Shown: piece after piece, positions 55,598 to 64,000 of the stretch | How the letters are laid out: each line of letters opens with the position of its first letter | How positions within the stretch are numbered: position 1 is the stretch's first letter | Assembly (NCBI GenBank): GCA_021777835.1 | Contig: JAJYDC010000009.1 | Coordinates: 1-64,000, forward strand | Direction: 5' to 3' | DNA from: Bacteroidota bacterium | GTDB lineage: Bacteria > Bacteroidota > Ignavibacteria > Ignavibacteriales > Ignavibacteriaceae | Length of the DNA stretch: 64,000 nt | The notes under the pieces: generated by a model | What the model saw: only the letters and a program-made list of their open reading frames with translations | Told to the model about the DNA's origin: nothing | Database searches by the model: none | Program-made: the position numbers and the translations under genes

Positions 55598-56614
55598 CTA
55601 ATAGCTTTCTTTTGTAATAACTACCTTACCCTTAAATATCCTATAGACGAATATTGTATATGCTATCACTATCGGCATCCCTATTAGTGCAATGTACAGC
55701 ATAGCTGTTAAAGATGTTTTAGAAGAGGCTGAATTATAAACAGTCAAGCTGAAATCCAAATCGATATTCGAAGGTACAATTCTTGGGAATAAACTTAATG
55801 CCGTTAGCCCTATCATTGAAATAATGGTCAGCGAGGAAAAAATCAATGCTCTAAAATACTTTTGTGCTTTTACAAAAACAGGGATTAATACAATTGAAAC
55901 TAACAGCAATATAAAGAGAATCCAGAACAATGGACTTTTTAATAAACCGTTAAATTGAAATGGTGCTTCGAACAATGTAAAAAAGGAAGTAAGTGCGTAT
56001 AATAATACTGTCGTCATCCATAGTTTATTAACGTACGGCTGCACTTTTTCATTTATAGATCCTTCGGTTTTAATCATTAGATATATTGAGCCATGCATTG
56101 AAAATAAAGCTAGACTGACCAGCCCTACAAGAATAGCATAGGCATTAAGCAGTTGAGGAAATCTGCCAATGTACATCCCGCTAATATCTATCGGTAAACC
56201 GCTAACAATATTTCCTACTGCTACGCCAAATAATATTGCCGGCAGCAGACTTCCTATTCCGAAGAAGTAATCCCAAAGTTTTTTCCATCCAGGCGAAGAA
56301 ACCTTTCCTCTGAATTCAAATGAAATAGCTCTAAAAATAAGAGCCGCAAGCAATAACATGAATGGAATATAAAAGCCGCTAAATACTGTAGCATACACTA
56401 CCGGAAACGCTGCAAATAATGCTCCACCTGCTGTAAGCAGCCAGACTTCATTTCCATCCCATACCGGACCGATTGAGTTTAAGTATACCCTTTTGGCTGT
56501 TTCGTCTTTTGTGAAAAGATATAATACCCCTACACCTAAATCGAAACCGTCCAATACTGCATAACCCATAATTAGAATGATAATCAGTAGAAACCAAACA
56601 GTGTTTAAGTCCAT
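55598..56614 (-). CDS. cydB: Cytochrome bd oxidase subunit II
   Basis: The 338-residue membrane protein has the CydB opening LNTVWFLLIIILIMGYAVLDGFDLGVGVL-type pattern (GYAVLDGFDLG is the key part). It also has GPVWDGNEVWLLTAGGALFAAFP, whose conserved WDGNEVWL is a hallmark. About eight to nine membrane segments follow. With CydA it forms the quinol oxidase that reduces oxygen at low concentration. Its ATG overlaps the last base of the cydA stop, so the pair is co-translated. No CydX-like small subunit is seen directly downstream. Confidence 0.95.
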   Translation of the reverse strand: MDLNTVWFLLIIILIMGYAVLDGFDLGVGVLYLFTKDETAKRVYLNSIGPVWDGNEVWLLTAGGALFAAFPVVYATVFSGFYIPFMLLLAALIFRAISFEFRGKVSSPGWKKLWDYFFGIGSLLPAILFGVAVGNIVSGLPIDISGMYIGRFPQLLNAYAILVGLVSLALFSMHGSIYLMIKTEGSINEKVQPYVNKLWMTTVLLYALTSFFTLFEAPFQFNGLLKSPLFWILFILLLVSIVLIPVFVKAQKYFRALIFSSLTIISMIGLTALSLFPRIVPSNIDLDFSLTVYNSASSKTSLTAMLYIALIGMPIVIAYTIFVYRIFKGKVVITKESY

Positions 56615-57948
56615 TATGATAACTCCTCCTTTACAATTGAAGGTTCAGGTCCGTGCTTAATTTCTTTTACAAGTAAATAGACATACAATGAGCCGATAAG
56701 CAAATAAATCAGCGCAAACATTATAATCGAGAATAAAATATCACCAGCCGGTACGTTTGCAGAAACAGCATCGGATGTTCGCATTACATTATAAATTATC
56801 CATGGCTGCCTGCCCACCTCGGCAGATATCCACCCAAGTTCACACGCAATTACTGGTAATGGAATAGCCCAAATAAACATTCTAAGTATAATTTTTGTAT
56901 CCCATAATTTATTTTTTATTATTAAGTAGGTTGCCATCATCATAAGTAGAATAAATATCATTCCAAGCACCACCATATTATGGTATGCAACGAATGTAAT
57001 AAATAACGGCGGTAAGTCATTAGCGGGGAATGCGTTTATTCCTAACACTTTAGCATTAAAATCGCCGAATGCAAGCCAACTAAGAAGCCCGGGTATCTCA
57101 ACTTTCGCTTTTAATTCAGGCGGAGGCATTATTGGAACTGCAAACACTGCCAGAGGGGCTCCAGTTTGGGAAGTATATAGACCTTGTATTGCTGCAAACT
57201 TTGCAGGTTGATATTTAGCTACTTCCCTGCCGCTTTCATGCCCAAATGGGAATAATTCAAGTAAGGAAACTATTAAACCAAAATACACGGCAATTTTCAT
57301 CGAACGCTTAGCAAGTTCTGTTTCTTTGTTTTTTAGAATTAAGTAAGCTGAAACTCCGGCAACCATAAAAGCACCGGCTATCAGGCCGGCATCTATTGTG
57401 TGCAGGAATCTGATTACTGTTGATGGATTAAATACTGCATCCCAAAAATTGGTAAGTACAGCACGCCCGTTTTCGATAATATATCCAGCCGGCGTTTGCA
57501 TCCATGATCCTGCAACGATAATCCAGAATGCGGATATTGTTGCTCCGATAGCAACCATCCATATTGAAAATAAATGAACTCCTCTTGATACTTTATCTCT
57601 TCCGAATAAATATAAACCTAGAAATGTTGATTCAAGGAAAAAGGCAAATACTCCTTCAGCAGCTAATGGAGCTCCAAATATATCGCCTACAAATTTAGAG
57701 TACTCTGCCCAGTTAGTGCCGAACTGAAATTCCATAACTATTCCGGTAGCTACACCGATGGAGAATGTAAGGGCTAGGATTTTGCCAAAGAAATTACCTG
57801 CTCTAATGAAAACTTCTTCTTTTCTTTTATATCCAAAAGTTTCAATAATTACAAGGAGCCATGCTAATCCGATAGATACTGGAGGAAATAAGAAATGAAA
57901 ACCAACAGTCATTGCAAACTGTATTCTCGACAATAAAACTGCGTCCAT
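56614..57948 (-). CDS. cydA: Cytochrome bd oxidase subunit I
   Basis: This 444-residue protein is a CydA with about nine helices. The heme-ligand His lies in QFAMTVGFHFLFPPVS near residue 18, and the GRQPWIIYNVMRTSDAVS stretch (GRQPW motif) is present. Also typical are FQFGTNWAEYSKFVGDIFG and the FLESTFLGLYLFG segment. It oxidises quinol and donates electrons to hemes b and d for oxygen reduction, without proton pumping. The quinol-binding loop is short, as in short-loop CydA types. A GGGAG site precedes the ATG. The upstream 780 bases hold no gene, so control by an oxygen sensor is likely but no site is identified. Confidence 0.96.
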   Translation of the reverse strand: MDAVLLSRIQFAMTVGFHFLFPPVSIGLAWLLVIIETFGYKRKEEVFIRAGNFFGKILALTFSIGVATGIVMEFQFGTNWAEYSKFVGDIFGAPLAAEGVFAFFLESTFLGLYLFGRDKVSRGVHLFSIWMVAIGATISAFWIIVAGSWMQTPAGYIIENGRAVLTNFWDAVFNPSTVIRFLHTIDAGLIAGAFMVAGVSAYLILKNKETELAKRSMKIAVYFGLIVSLLELFPFGHESGREVAKYQPAKFAAIQGLYTSQTGAPLAVFAVPIMPPPELKAKVEIPGLLSWLAFGDFNAKVLGINAFPANDLPPLFITFVAYHNMVVLGMIFILLMMMATYLIIKNKLWDTKIILRMFIWAIPLPVIACELGWISAEVGRQPWIIYNVMRTSDAVSANVPAGDILFSIIMFALIYLLIGSLYVYLLVKEIKHGPEPSIVKEELS

Positions 57949-58733
57949 ATATCAACTCCCAAATTAAGTTATGATATTTTCATGGCTTCGAGCAAACAAC
58001 TATTATTCCAAGATTACCGATATTATATATAGAATATTGTTGATAATTTAAGGAAATTGAGTAGTTGTGATCATAATTACCGAAATTAATTCTCGATATT
58101 TGAAGGATTGCGAAACATGCTTCTCTTTGTTGAGAAAGTCAAATGTGAAATATTGCAGACAATTATAAAAAGATTACAACGAACTTTATTTGTAATTGCT
58201 ATTTACCCATTAGTGTCACACCAGTCATTGTTTTAAATAATTCTTTTATCACAAAGCAGGAAGAAATCAACATAGATTAATATTAGTGCTATAATAATAG
58301 ATTTTATAATTAATTGTTTAGGGAGACAACAGCTAATATTAAAAACTTTTCTGCCACAGGGTACAAAAGTGAACGATGAATCCCGCTAAGAATTTTTGAA
58401 CTCATTTTTGTTTAATTCAATTTCAAATTGAGTTTTATGTTCAAAGCAAAAAAATATTTACTGTTGCAACGTCGGTAATAAATCTAATATTCTTTTCTTC
58501 ATTTTTTATAGACTCTACTAGCTTTATTAATGTAAAATAATTTCCACAGACATTTTTTAATGCATTTATTTTTCTCTCATAAGAGAACCATATCGTGTTT
58601 TTTCTCACACATGGAAAGAAAATCTTACAAATTTGATGAATTTACTTACAATACTTTGGTTTGCTTTTTGACTACAGACTGCAGTCATTAAAAAATGACA
58701 CAATTAAAATACTTATAAAAATTCGGGGTCATT
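57949..58733. other. Divergent intergenic region between cydA and the cytochrome cluster
   Basis: About 785 A/T-rich bases with no gene. It carries the promoters of cydAB (minus) and of the cytochrome cluster (plus). A 9-bp inverted repeat lies near its right end (58669-58687). Confidence 0.45.
58669..58687. promoter_or_regulatory. Candidate operator or promoter element upstream of the multiheme cytochrome
   Basis: TGACTACAG (58669-58677) and CTGCAGTCA (58679-58687) form a near-perfect inverted repeat around one base (one mismatched pair), 46 bases before the start at 58734. It overlaps a TTGACT that could be a -35 box. A regulator binding here would be well placed. Confidence 0.4.
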
Positions 58734-60338
58734 ATGAAACTTAAAATTGTTACTTTAATCTTTGTCCTGGCAATGGCGGCAAATTTTTCCTTTGCCCAGG
58801 ATTTCTATCTGGGAGTAGGGACGCCTGGCGATCCGCAAGGTACCTCCTGCGCTACTTGCCACTCATCAAGCGGTATAGCAGATAATACTCCTTACTATGA
58901 TTCATGGAAACTTACAAAACATGCTCAAGCTTATGATTCGCTAAGCGGTATATTAAACTATAGCTGTTTGCAATGTCACACCACAGGCTGGAATGCTGCT
59001 GTTAAAAACGGTGGTGCAGATGAATATGTCAAAGCCGATACATCACAAAAACATGGATACACAATTACAGATGCTACAGGTTTCAATAGGACCAAGAACA
59101 TCGGCTGCGAAGATTGCCATGGTCCTCTTGGGGATAGCAGCGGTACCTTACCGTCAATTGATCACTGGGGATTCTTGAACAACGGTACTACAAATGTACC
59201 TAGCGTTGCTGCAAGTGTATGCGGTTCATGCCATTCAGGCTCACACAATCCTTACCTCGACGAGTGGCAATTATCGGTACATGCTTCTTCTACATCAGGT
59301 AACCCAACTATTACTAATGTAGTTATTAAAAATAAATCATGCGTAAGATGCCACGTAGCTCAAAACTTTATCTCATATATTAAGAATCCTACTGCATATA
59401 GAGATACTATTTTAGTTACAGGTGCAAATATTCAACCAATTACTTGCGCGGCTTGCCATGATCCGCATAGCGCTGCTAATGAAAAACAACTTAGAATGGC
59501 AGTAACAAACAAAGCAGTTATTTGCGATGCATGCCATAGTGTTTATCTTGATTCAGTAAACGTAAAGACAGCCGTGCATGAAGATAACGGACCTGCATTA
59601 GACGGTGCAGCTACTTTTGGATATAGGTATCCGGGACAGACTTACTCGAATTCAGCACATACTTTTGCGGCTACAAAGAGATGTATTACTTGCCACGTTT
59701 ATGCTTCCACAACAGGCGGCGTAACAAATACAGGTCATACATTTGAGCCAAGAGTAGCAGCGTGCGCAACATGCCATCCTGACTATTATTCAAACGTTGA
59801 TACTTCAAATTTTGCAAAAAGATTTGACTATGACGGAGTTCAAACAACAACTGATAGTCTAATGGCCGTATTACAGGCAAAGTTAAACAAAGCTACTCAC
59901 TCAGATTCAACTTCAATGGCATTCCTTGAAGCTAATTACAACCTGGCTGCAGTTTCCGGAGACGGAAGTCATGGTGTTCATAATACACGTCTTGAACAAA
60001 AACTATTGACTGATGCTATTGCTAACTTTACTCCATCAGGTGTAAGTGATGTTAAAAATAATAATACATTACCAATTACTTACAGTCTAAGTCAAAATTA
60101 TCCTAATCCGTTTAATCCAACAACTACTATTGACTTCTCAATTCCTGAAGCTGGAAGTGTTAAGATTACGGTTTATGATGCACTAGGTAAGCAAATTACC
60201 ACACTGGTTAATTCATTCATGAACCGTGGAAATTACAAAGCTACCTGGAATGCAGTTTCTTATGCTTCAGGTGTTTATTTCTACAGAATTGAAGCTAAGA
60301 ATTTCTTAATGGTTAAGAAAATGGTTCTACTTAAATAA
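58734..60338 (+). CDS. T9SS-exported nine-heme cytochrome c
   Basis: This 534-residue protein begins with a signal peptide (IVTLIFVLAMAANFSFAQ) and has nine CxxCH heme motifs (CATCH, CLQCH, CEDCH, CGSCH, CVRCH, CAACH, CDACH, CITCH, CATCH) between about residues 40 and 350. The last 85 residues are a T9SS sorting domain (YPNPFNPTTTIDFSI, SGVYFYRIEAK, KKMVLLK). A multiheme cytochrome sent across the outer membrane by T9SS would be a cell-surface electron carrier, which fits extracellular electron transfer. It starts the cytochrome cluster. It lacks the fixed motif spacing of classical OmcS/OmcZ proteins, so I do not assign a named family. Confidence 0.9.
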   Translation: MKLKIVTLIFVLAMAANFSFAQDFYLGVGTPGDPQGTSCATCHSSSGIADNTPYYDSWKLTKHAQAYDSLSGILNYSCLQCHTTGWNAAVKNGGADEYVKADTSQKHGYTITDATGFNRTKNIGCEDCHGPLGDSSGTLPSIDHWGFLNNGTTNVPSVAASVCGSCHSGSHNPYLDEWQLSVHASSTSGNPTITNVVIKNKSCVRCHVAQNFISYIKNPTAYRDTILVTGANIQPITCAACHDPHSAANEKQLRMAVTNKAVICDACHSVYLDSVNVKTAVHEDNGPALDGAATFGYRYPGQTYSNSAHTFAATKRCITCHVYASTTGGVTNTGHTFEPRVAACATCHPDYYSNVDTSNFAKRFDYDGVQTTTDSLMAVLQAKLNKATHSDSTSMAFLEANYNLAAVSGDGSHGVHNTRLEQKLLTDAIANFTPSGVSDVKNNNTLPITYSLSQNYPNPFNPTTTIDFSIPEAGSVKITVYDALGKQITTLVNSFMNRGNYKATWNAVSYASGVYFYRIEAKNFLMVKKMVLLK

Positions 60339-60426
60339 CAAAAATGTCAGAGTAGAGTTCATATTTGTTATATCATGGCAAGTATGATCTCTACATTTTT
60401 TACAACCTCAATTCAAAGGAGGAAAA

Positions 60427-61002
60427 ATGTTAGGTAAATTATTAATCCCAGTGCTTCTGCTTTCGTCTTCTCTGCTGTTAGCTGCTGCGGATTCAACAAA
60501 GACTGCTGAAATGCCAAAGCATGGTTTTATAGGTGCAACGGCATGCGGTATGTGTCATCATACTGACAAACAAGGGAAGCAATTGGAGATTTGGCAGAAC
60601 AGTAAACATGCTAATGCCTATAAAACTCTTCAAACAGATGAAGCAAATAAAATCGCAAAGGATAAAGGATTCACAACTCCTGCAGCTGAAACTCCTGAAT
60701 GTTTGAAATGTCATTCGCCAGCTTACAATGTTGATAAATCAATGCTCGGTCCTAAATACAATATAGCTGATGGTGTTCAATGCGAAACTTGTCATGGCGG
60801 CGGTGCTGATTACAAAATGCTATCTATTATGAAAGATAAAGAAAAAGCTGTAGCTAATGGTTTAGTTATGCACGATGATCTTAAAACTTTCTGTGCTACT
60901 TGCCATAATTCAGAAAGCCCAACTTTCAAAGCAGATAAAGCTATTGATATAAATGCAATGTGGGATAAAATAAAGCACCCAATACCACAGGATGCAAAGT
61001 AA
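60427..61002 (+). CDS. Tetraheme cytochrome c (c554-like)
   Basis: The 191-residue protein has a signal peptide (LLIPVLLLSSSLLLAAA) and four CxxCH motifs (CGMCH, CLKCH, CETCH, CATCH). The spacing and the IWQNSKHANAYKTL segment resemble cytochrome c554-type tetraheme proteins (PF13435), which shuttle electrons in the periplasm. An AAAGGAGG site precedes the ATG. It lies 88 bases after the nine-heme gene and before the beta-barrel gene, so it may connect them. The donor and acceptor are unknown. Confidence 0.88.
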   Translation: MLGKLLIPVLLLSSSLLLAAADSTKTAEMPKHGFIGATACGMCHHTDKQGKQLEIWQNSKHANAYKTLQTDEANKIAKDKGFTTPAAETPECLKCHSPAYNVDKSMLGPKYNIADGVQCETCHGGGADYKMLSIMKDKEKAVANGLVMHDDLKTFCATCHNSESPTFKADKAIDINAMWDKIKHPIPQDAK

Positions 61003-61088
61003 TTTATATATAATTGTCATTGGGCAATATGTATAAAATAATTATTGACATGTATAAAATTATATCTTTTAAAATAATTCTCTAGGGC

Positions 61089-61135
61089 AAAGCGAGATTC
61101 TACAATCAATCATAAACTCGTGACTCTCGCTTTGG
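61089..61135 (+). terminator. Long-loop hairpin after the tetraheme gene
   Basis: CAAAGCGAGA (61089-61098) and TCTCGCTTTG (61126-61135) pair perfectly around a 27-base loop. A U-run is absent immediately after it, so its role as terminator is uncertain; it may separate the tetraheme gene from the next gene. Confidence 0.4.
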
Positions 61136-61210
61136 CCAAAGGGGTATCTAATAGGGTAACAGCAATATAATTTTTTTTGACAGCTTTGTTTAGAAAAAAC
61201 GAAAACTAAT

Positions 61211-62482
61211 ATGAAAAAACTTTTTACTATTATTTTTATCATTGGAATTACAGCCGTTGTATTGCCTCAAAGCTTCAACGGAAGATTCTCATCTTCGCTT
61301 TATTCATTCCAAACATACGATTCGGCTTCCGCTTCTAATAACTACCTGCGCTCGTATCAAATGTTGAATTTGAATATTAACCAGGGTAATGTTTCCCTTC
61401 GTTCTTATATGAATTTAGAAGGTGATCTTACAGGCGAAAAGATGGTTTACGATCCAATGCTTAGGTTCTACAATTTATACTTAGAGGTTCGGGATTTATT
61501 TGATATGGCTACAATAAAATTAGGCAGGCAGCCAATTTTTAATAGCATTGCTGGAGGCGTTTATGACGGTATAAATATCGACCTTAAAAAGAACGCTTAT
61601 AAATTTAGCGGTTATTACGGCGGCGATGTACCTGCTTATGATAAACTGCAATTAACAAATAAATGGGACAAAGATTTCATTCTTGGCGGCAGATTTACAA
61701 CTATTGCACTCGATAATTTCCAAATGTCACTTAGTTATGTTGATAAGAACTTTCAGCCGGATCCTTATTGGGCTACAAGGCTTGATGTAAATCTAAATCC
61801 TATACAAGTATTAATTAGCAACAAATCACTTCAATATCAATTTACGTCCGCAGAAGTAAATTATAGTTATAAAGATAAGGTTAACATTTTTACAACTTAT
61901 AACTATGACCTTAACTATGACAGAACATCCAAAGTTGAATTTGACGGCGGATATAACCCGTACAAAGACCTCAGACTTAGTTTGTACTATAATTATCGCG
62001 CACCAATGATTAGCTACAACTCAATATTCTCAGTATTTGATTACGGGAATACACAGGAGGTTGAGGTCGGAGCAGATTATACAATAAACAAATACTTTAC
62101 TGCAACAGGCAGATACGGGAACGTAATTTACCAGGATGCAAATTCTCAGAGAGTTACGGTTGGGATTAGTTCAAATTACGGAAGTATAAGCTATAGAAAA
62201 ACATTTGGTTATGCCGGAGAGCTTGATGCTCTGTCTCTTTATTCAGCGTATACGGTACTTAACGGTCTATTGACACCGTCGGTTGGGGTATCATTTACAC
62301 AATATAAGCTAGAGTCAGATGGTCCGCTAAATCATCTTACAGCTTTAATCGGCGGATTAAATGTTCGCCCATGGTCTTTATTATCTTTTGATTTACAGGC
62401 TCAATACATGGATAATCAGATCTATAAAAATAACTTCAGTATGTTCTTGAAGCTCAATTATTGGTTTAATTCAAATTTTTAA
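61211..62482 (+). CDS. Outer-membrane beta-barrel protein in the cytochrome cluster
   Basis: This 423-residue protein has a signal peptide (LFTIIFIIGITAVVLPQ) and then alternating aromatic/polar strands through to a C-terminus ending LNYWFNSNF, with the terminal Phe expected for outer-membrane barrels. About 16-18 strands could be drawn; segments such as FNGRFSSSLYSFQTYD, YKFSGYYGGD and FTATGRYGNVIY are typical. I find no CxxCH. Lying between cytochrome genes with a 10-base gap to the 14-heme gene, it is a candidate for the barrel of a porin-cytochrome conduit, in which a cytochrome is threaded through the outer membrane. It does not show clear PioB/MtrB signatures. Confidence 0.75.
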   Translation: MKKLFTIIFIIGITAVVLPQSFNGRFSSSLYSFQTYDSASASNNYLRSYQMLNLNINQGNVSLRSYMNLEGDLTGEKMVYDPMLRFYNLYLEVRDLFDMATIKLGRQPIFNSIAGGVYDGINIDLKKNAYKFSGYYGGDVPAYDKLQLTNKWDKDFILGGRFTTIALDNFQMSLSYVDKNFQPDPYWATRLDVNLNPIQVLISNKSLQYQFTSAEVNYSYKDKVNIFTTYNYDLNYDRTSKVEFDGGYNPYKDLRLSLYYNYRAPMISYNSIFSVFDYGNTQEVEVGADYTINKYFTATGRYGNVIYQDANSQRVTVGISSNYGSISYRKTFGYAGELDALSLYSAYTVLNGLLTPSVGVSFTQYKLESDGPLNHLTALIGGLNVRPWSLLSFDLQAQYMDNQIYKNNFSMFLKLNYWFNSNF

Positions 62483-62492
62483 CTGATGTATT

Positions 62493-63701
62493 ATGAAAAT
62501 TAAATACCTTTATATTTTTGTTCTTCCACTTGTAGCGGCTGTTCTAATTTTTAGCGCTTTCTTTTTGAAAAGCGATCCTCAAGGAGTCGGAAACAAGGGC
62601 ATCATTAAGTTTTCACACAAAGTGCATAATGGAAACGCTGAATGTGTAGATTGCCACACAGCAGTACCTAAAAGCACTTCCCTTAAAGACAATTTGATGC
62701 CTAATCATGACGCATGTTCAAGCTGTCATGATGTAACCGACAAGACTAAATGCGACAAATGCCACTATGACAATATTTATAAACCGTTAATTCAGAAGAA
62801 ATCGGAATTGAAATTCAATCACGAGTTTCATTTGGATAAACAAAAGATCAAATGCGAAACATGTCATAAAGGAATTTATGATGTAGCATACGCAGAAGAT
62901 GCTGTTCAGCCAAGTCCTAAGATGGAAACATGTTATTCATGCCACAATAATAAATCGACTGCATCAAATGAGTGTATTAGCTGCCACGTTTCAACTGCGG
63001 ACTTAAAACCTCAGTCGCACAAAAGCGAAGACTTTCTTCATACACACAAATTTGCAGCTAGAGAATTCAACGCAAATTGTATAATGTGTCATGACAATGC
63101 TTCTTGCCAGGAATGTCATACCGGAACAACAATGCTATCGGGAACTAATGCAAAAAATGATTTTTATCAGCCTTACTCCCCTACTAATTCCAAAGACGGA
63201 ATTAAACAGCAACAAATAACCAGGGTTCACGATCTTAACTACAGATTTACTCATGGTATTGATGCAAAAGGAAAAACTGCTGAATGCCAGTCGTGTCATC
63301 AAATAAATACATTTTGTGCAACCTGTCATCAATCAAAGTCCGGTGATTTCTCTCTTGGCGGAATTGAGCCTACATCTCACTTAAGTCCTAATTTCATGAT
63401 AATAGGAGTAGGTTCCGGAGGCGGCGAACATGCTACTTTAGCTAGAAGAGATATAGAAACCTGCGCAGCCTGTCATGACGTTCAAGGCGGCGACCCAACT
63501 TGTATTCAATGCCATACTGATCCTGATGGAATCCAAGGAACAAATCCAAGAACCCATCCTCGTAACTACATGCATGATGTACACGGTGACTGGCATACCA
63601 GCCAGGGTTCGATTTGCTTTAATTGCCATACCGGTTCTTCCCCGTCCTCACCGGCTGGAGTTGGTTTCTGCGGTTACTGTCATGGTTCAAATGTACACTG
63701 A
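62493..63701 (+). CDS. Fourteen-heme cytochrome c
   Basis: The 402-residue protein begins with a hydrophobic anchor or signal (YLYIFVLPLVAAVLIFSAFFL) and contains 14 CxxCH motifs, in order CVDCH, CSSCH, CDKCH, CETCH, CYSCH, CISCH, CIMCH, CQECH, CQSCH, CATCH, CAACH, CIQCH, CFNCH and CGYCH. Many extra histidines (such as HKVHNG, HEFHLD) can serve as axial ligands. It is dense in heme, about one per 29 residues, as in long-range electron-transfer wires. It lies 10 bases after the beta-barrel gene and 6 bases before the next cytochrome gene, so the three are co-transcribed. No T9SS domain is present, so it probably acts in the periplasm or in a barrel. Confidence 0.92.
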   Translation: MKIKYLYIFVLPLVAAVLIFSAFFLKSDPQGVGNKGIIKFSHKVHNGNAECVDCHTAVPKSTSLKDNLMPNHDACSSCHDVTDKTKCDKCHYDNIYKPLIQKKSELKFNHEFHLDKQKIKCETCHKGIYDVAYAEDAVQPSPKMETCYSCHNNKSTASNECISCHVSTADLKPQSHKSEDFLHTHKFAAREFNANCIMCHDNASCQECHTGTTMLSGTNAKNDFYQPYSPTNSKDGIKQQQITRVHDLNYRFTHGIDAKGKTAECQSCHQINTFCATCHQSKSGDFSLGGIEPTSHLSPNFMIIGVGSGGGEHATLARRDIETCAACHDVQGGDPTCIQCHTDPDGIQGTNPRTHPRNYMHDVHGDWHTSQGSICFNCHTGSSPSSPAGVGFCGYCHGSNVH

Positions 63702-63719
63702 TAATTAATGGAAATAAAA

Positions 63720-64000
63720 ATGAAATACTTTCTAACAAATATATTATTAGCGTTTGCTTTTGCAATAATATTAATCGGCTGCAGTGATTTGCAAAATAAT
63801 ATCCCCGTTACTCCTCAACTTAGCGCACATAAGGCTGGAAATTTAGATCCAACCTCGCCAAACTTTCATGGCAATGTTGTTAAGGCTAACAATTGGAGTA
63901 TGAAGGATTGTCAACAATGTCACGCAGCAGACTACAGCGGCGGTACTACCGGTGCAAGCTGCAAGTCGTGCCACACCTCGCCGAAAGGTCCTGAAGCATG
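63720..64000 (+). CDS. Multiheme cytochrome c lipoprotein, partial
   Basis: The frame from the ATG at 63720 runs off the right edge after 93 codons. It encodes a lipoprotein signal (LAFAFAIILIGC, cysteine as lipid site) and two heme motifs so far (CQQCH and CKSCH). An in-frame ATG at 63708 adds four residues and is possible. It is the fourth c-type cytochrome in the cluster, 18 bases after the 14-heme gene. Further heme motifs likely follow outside the window. Confidence 0.85.
   Translation, partial: MKYFLTNILLAFAFAIILIGCSDLQNNIPVTPQLSAHKAGNLDPTSPNFHGNVVKANNWSMKDCQQCHAADYSGGTTGASCKSCHTSPKGPEA

Overview
The window looks like a low-GC chromosome segment from the Ignavibacteria (Ignavibacteriota, Chlorobi/Bacteroidetes group). 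The main reason is that four large secreted proteins end in the type IX secretion (T9SS, Por) sorting domain with a YPNPFNPTT-type motif, which is typical of that lineage. The other signs are a TonB-dependent receptor with a carboxypeptidase-like regulatory domain, a cytochrome bd oxidase, T9SS-tagged multiheme cytochromes, and frequent A/G-rich Shine-Dalgarno sites, often with TTG starts. This placement is an inference; there is no rRNA in the window.

Layout. (1) 1-4186, minus strand: an overlapping cluster (CNNM/CBS membrane protein, small membrane protein, MCE/MlaD protein, gamma-glutamyltransferase cut by the window edge), then a stand-alone ssb. (2) 4890-14376: a large surface protein combining peptidase, TolB-like propeller and beta-barrel regions, then an AlaC-type aminotransferase, an IF-2B-like protein and a DPP-IV peptidase, then a MATE exporter and a small hypothetical gene. 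(3) 14645-15723: two serine tRNAs (GGA and CGA), and a decayed fragment of an RHS/YD-repeat core domain. (4) 15724-38745, minus strand: a run of about 15 co-directional genes that looks like a galactose/galactosamine-glycan utilisation locus. From promoter-proximal to distal it holds a spherulin-4-like secreted hydrolase, a TonB receptor, a T9SS-tagged beta-helix-like protein, a GH36 alpha-galactosidase, an unassigned glycosidase-like protein, an APC permease, a GNAT, a second clan GH-D hydrolase, a 43-residue membrane peptide, an SSS sodium symporter, a GHMP sugar kinase, an NDP-sugar pyrophosphorylase-like enzyme, a ROK protein, a GalE-like epimerase and a mutarotase. Divergent from it (39184-41535) is a NagB-PIG-L amino-sugar enzyme. 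(5) 41803-54943: mixed genes, including an SGNH hydrolase, a very large Reg_prop/Y_Y_Y sensor fused to a SpoIIE phosphatase, DUF4382 and DUF2911 proteins, a T9SS-tagged BNR-repeat protein, a cytochrome c lipoprotein, a methyltransferase and an MFS transporter. (6) 55598-57948: cydAB. (7) 58734 to the right edge: a cytochrome cluster with 9, 4, 14 and at least 2 CxxCH motifs, and a beta-barrel protein between the second and third; it continues past the window.

How the parts may fit together (inference): in region 4 the secreted enzymes would cut an alpha-galactosyl or alpha-galactosaminyl polymer outside the cell, the TonB receptor and SSS symporter would import the products, and mutarotase, GHMP kinase, nucleotidyltransferase and GalE-like epimerase would form a Leloir-like route without a GalT. 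NagB-PIG-L would take the amino sugars. Region 7 resembles an extracellular electron-transfer or periplasmic electron-carrier cluster, sitting next to the high-affinity oxygen reductase cydAB.
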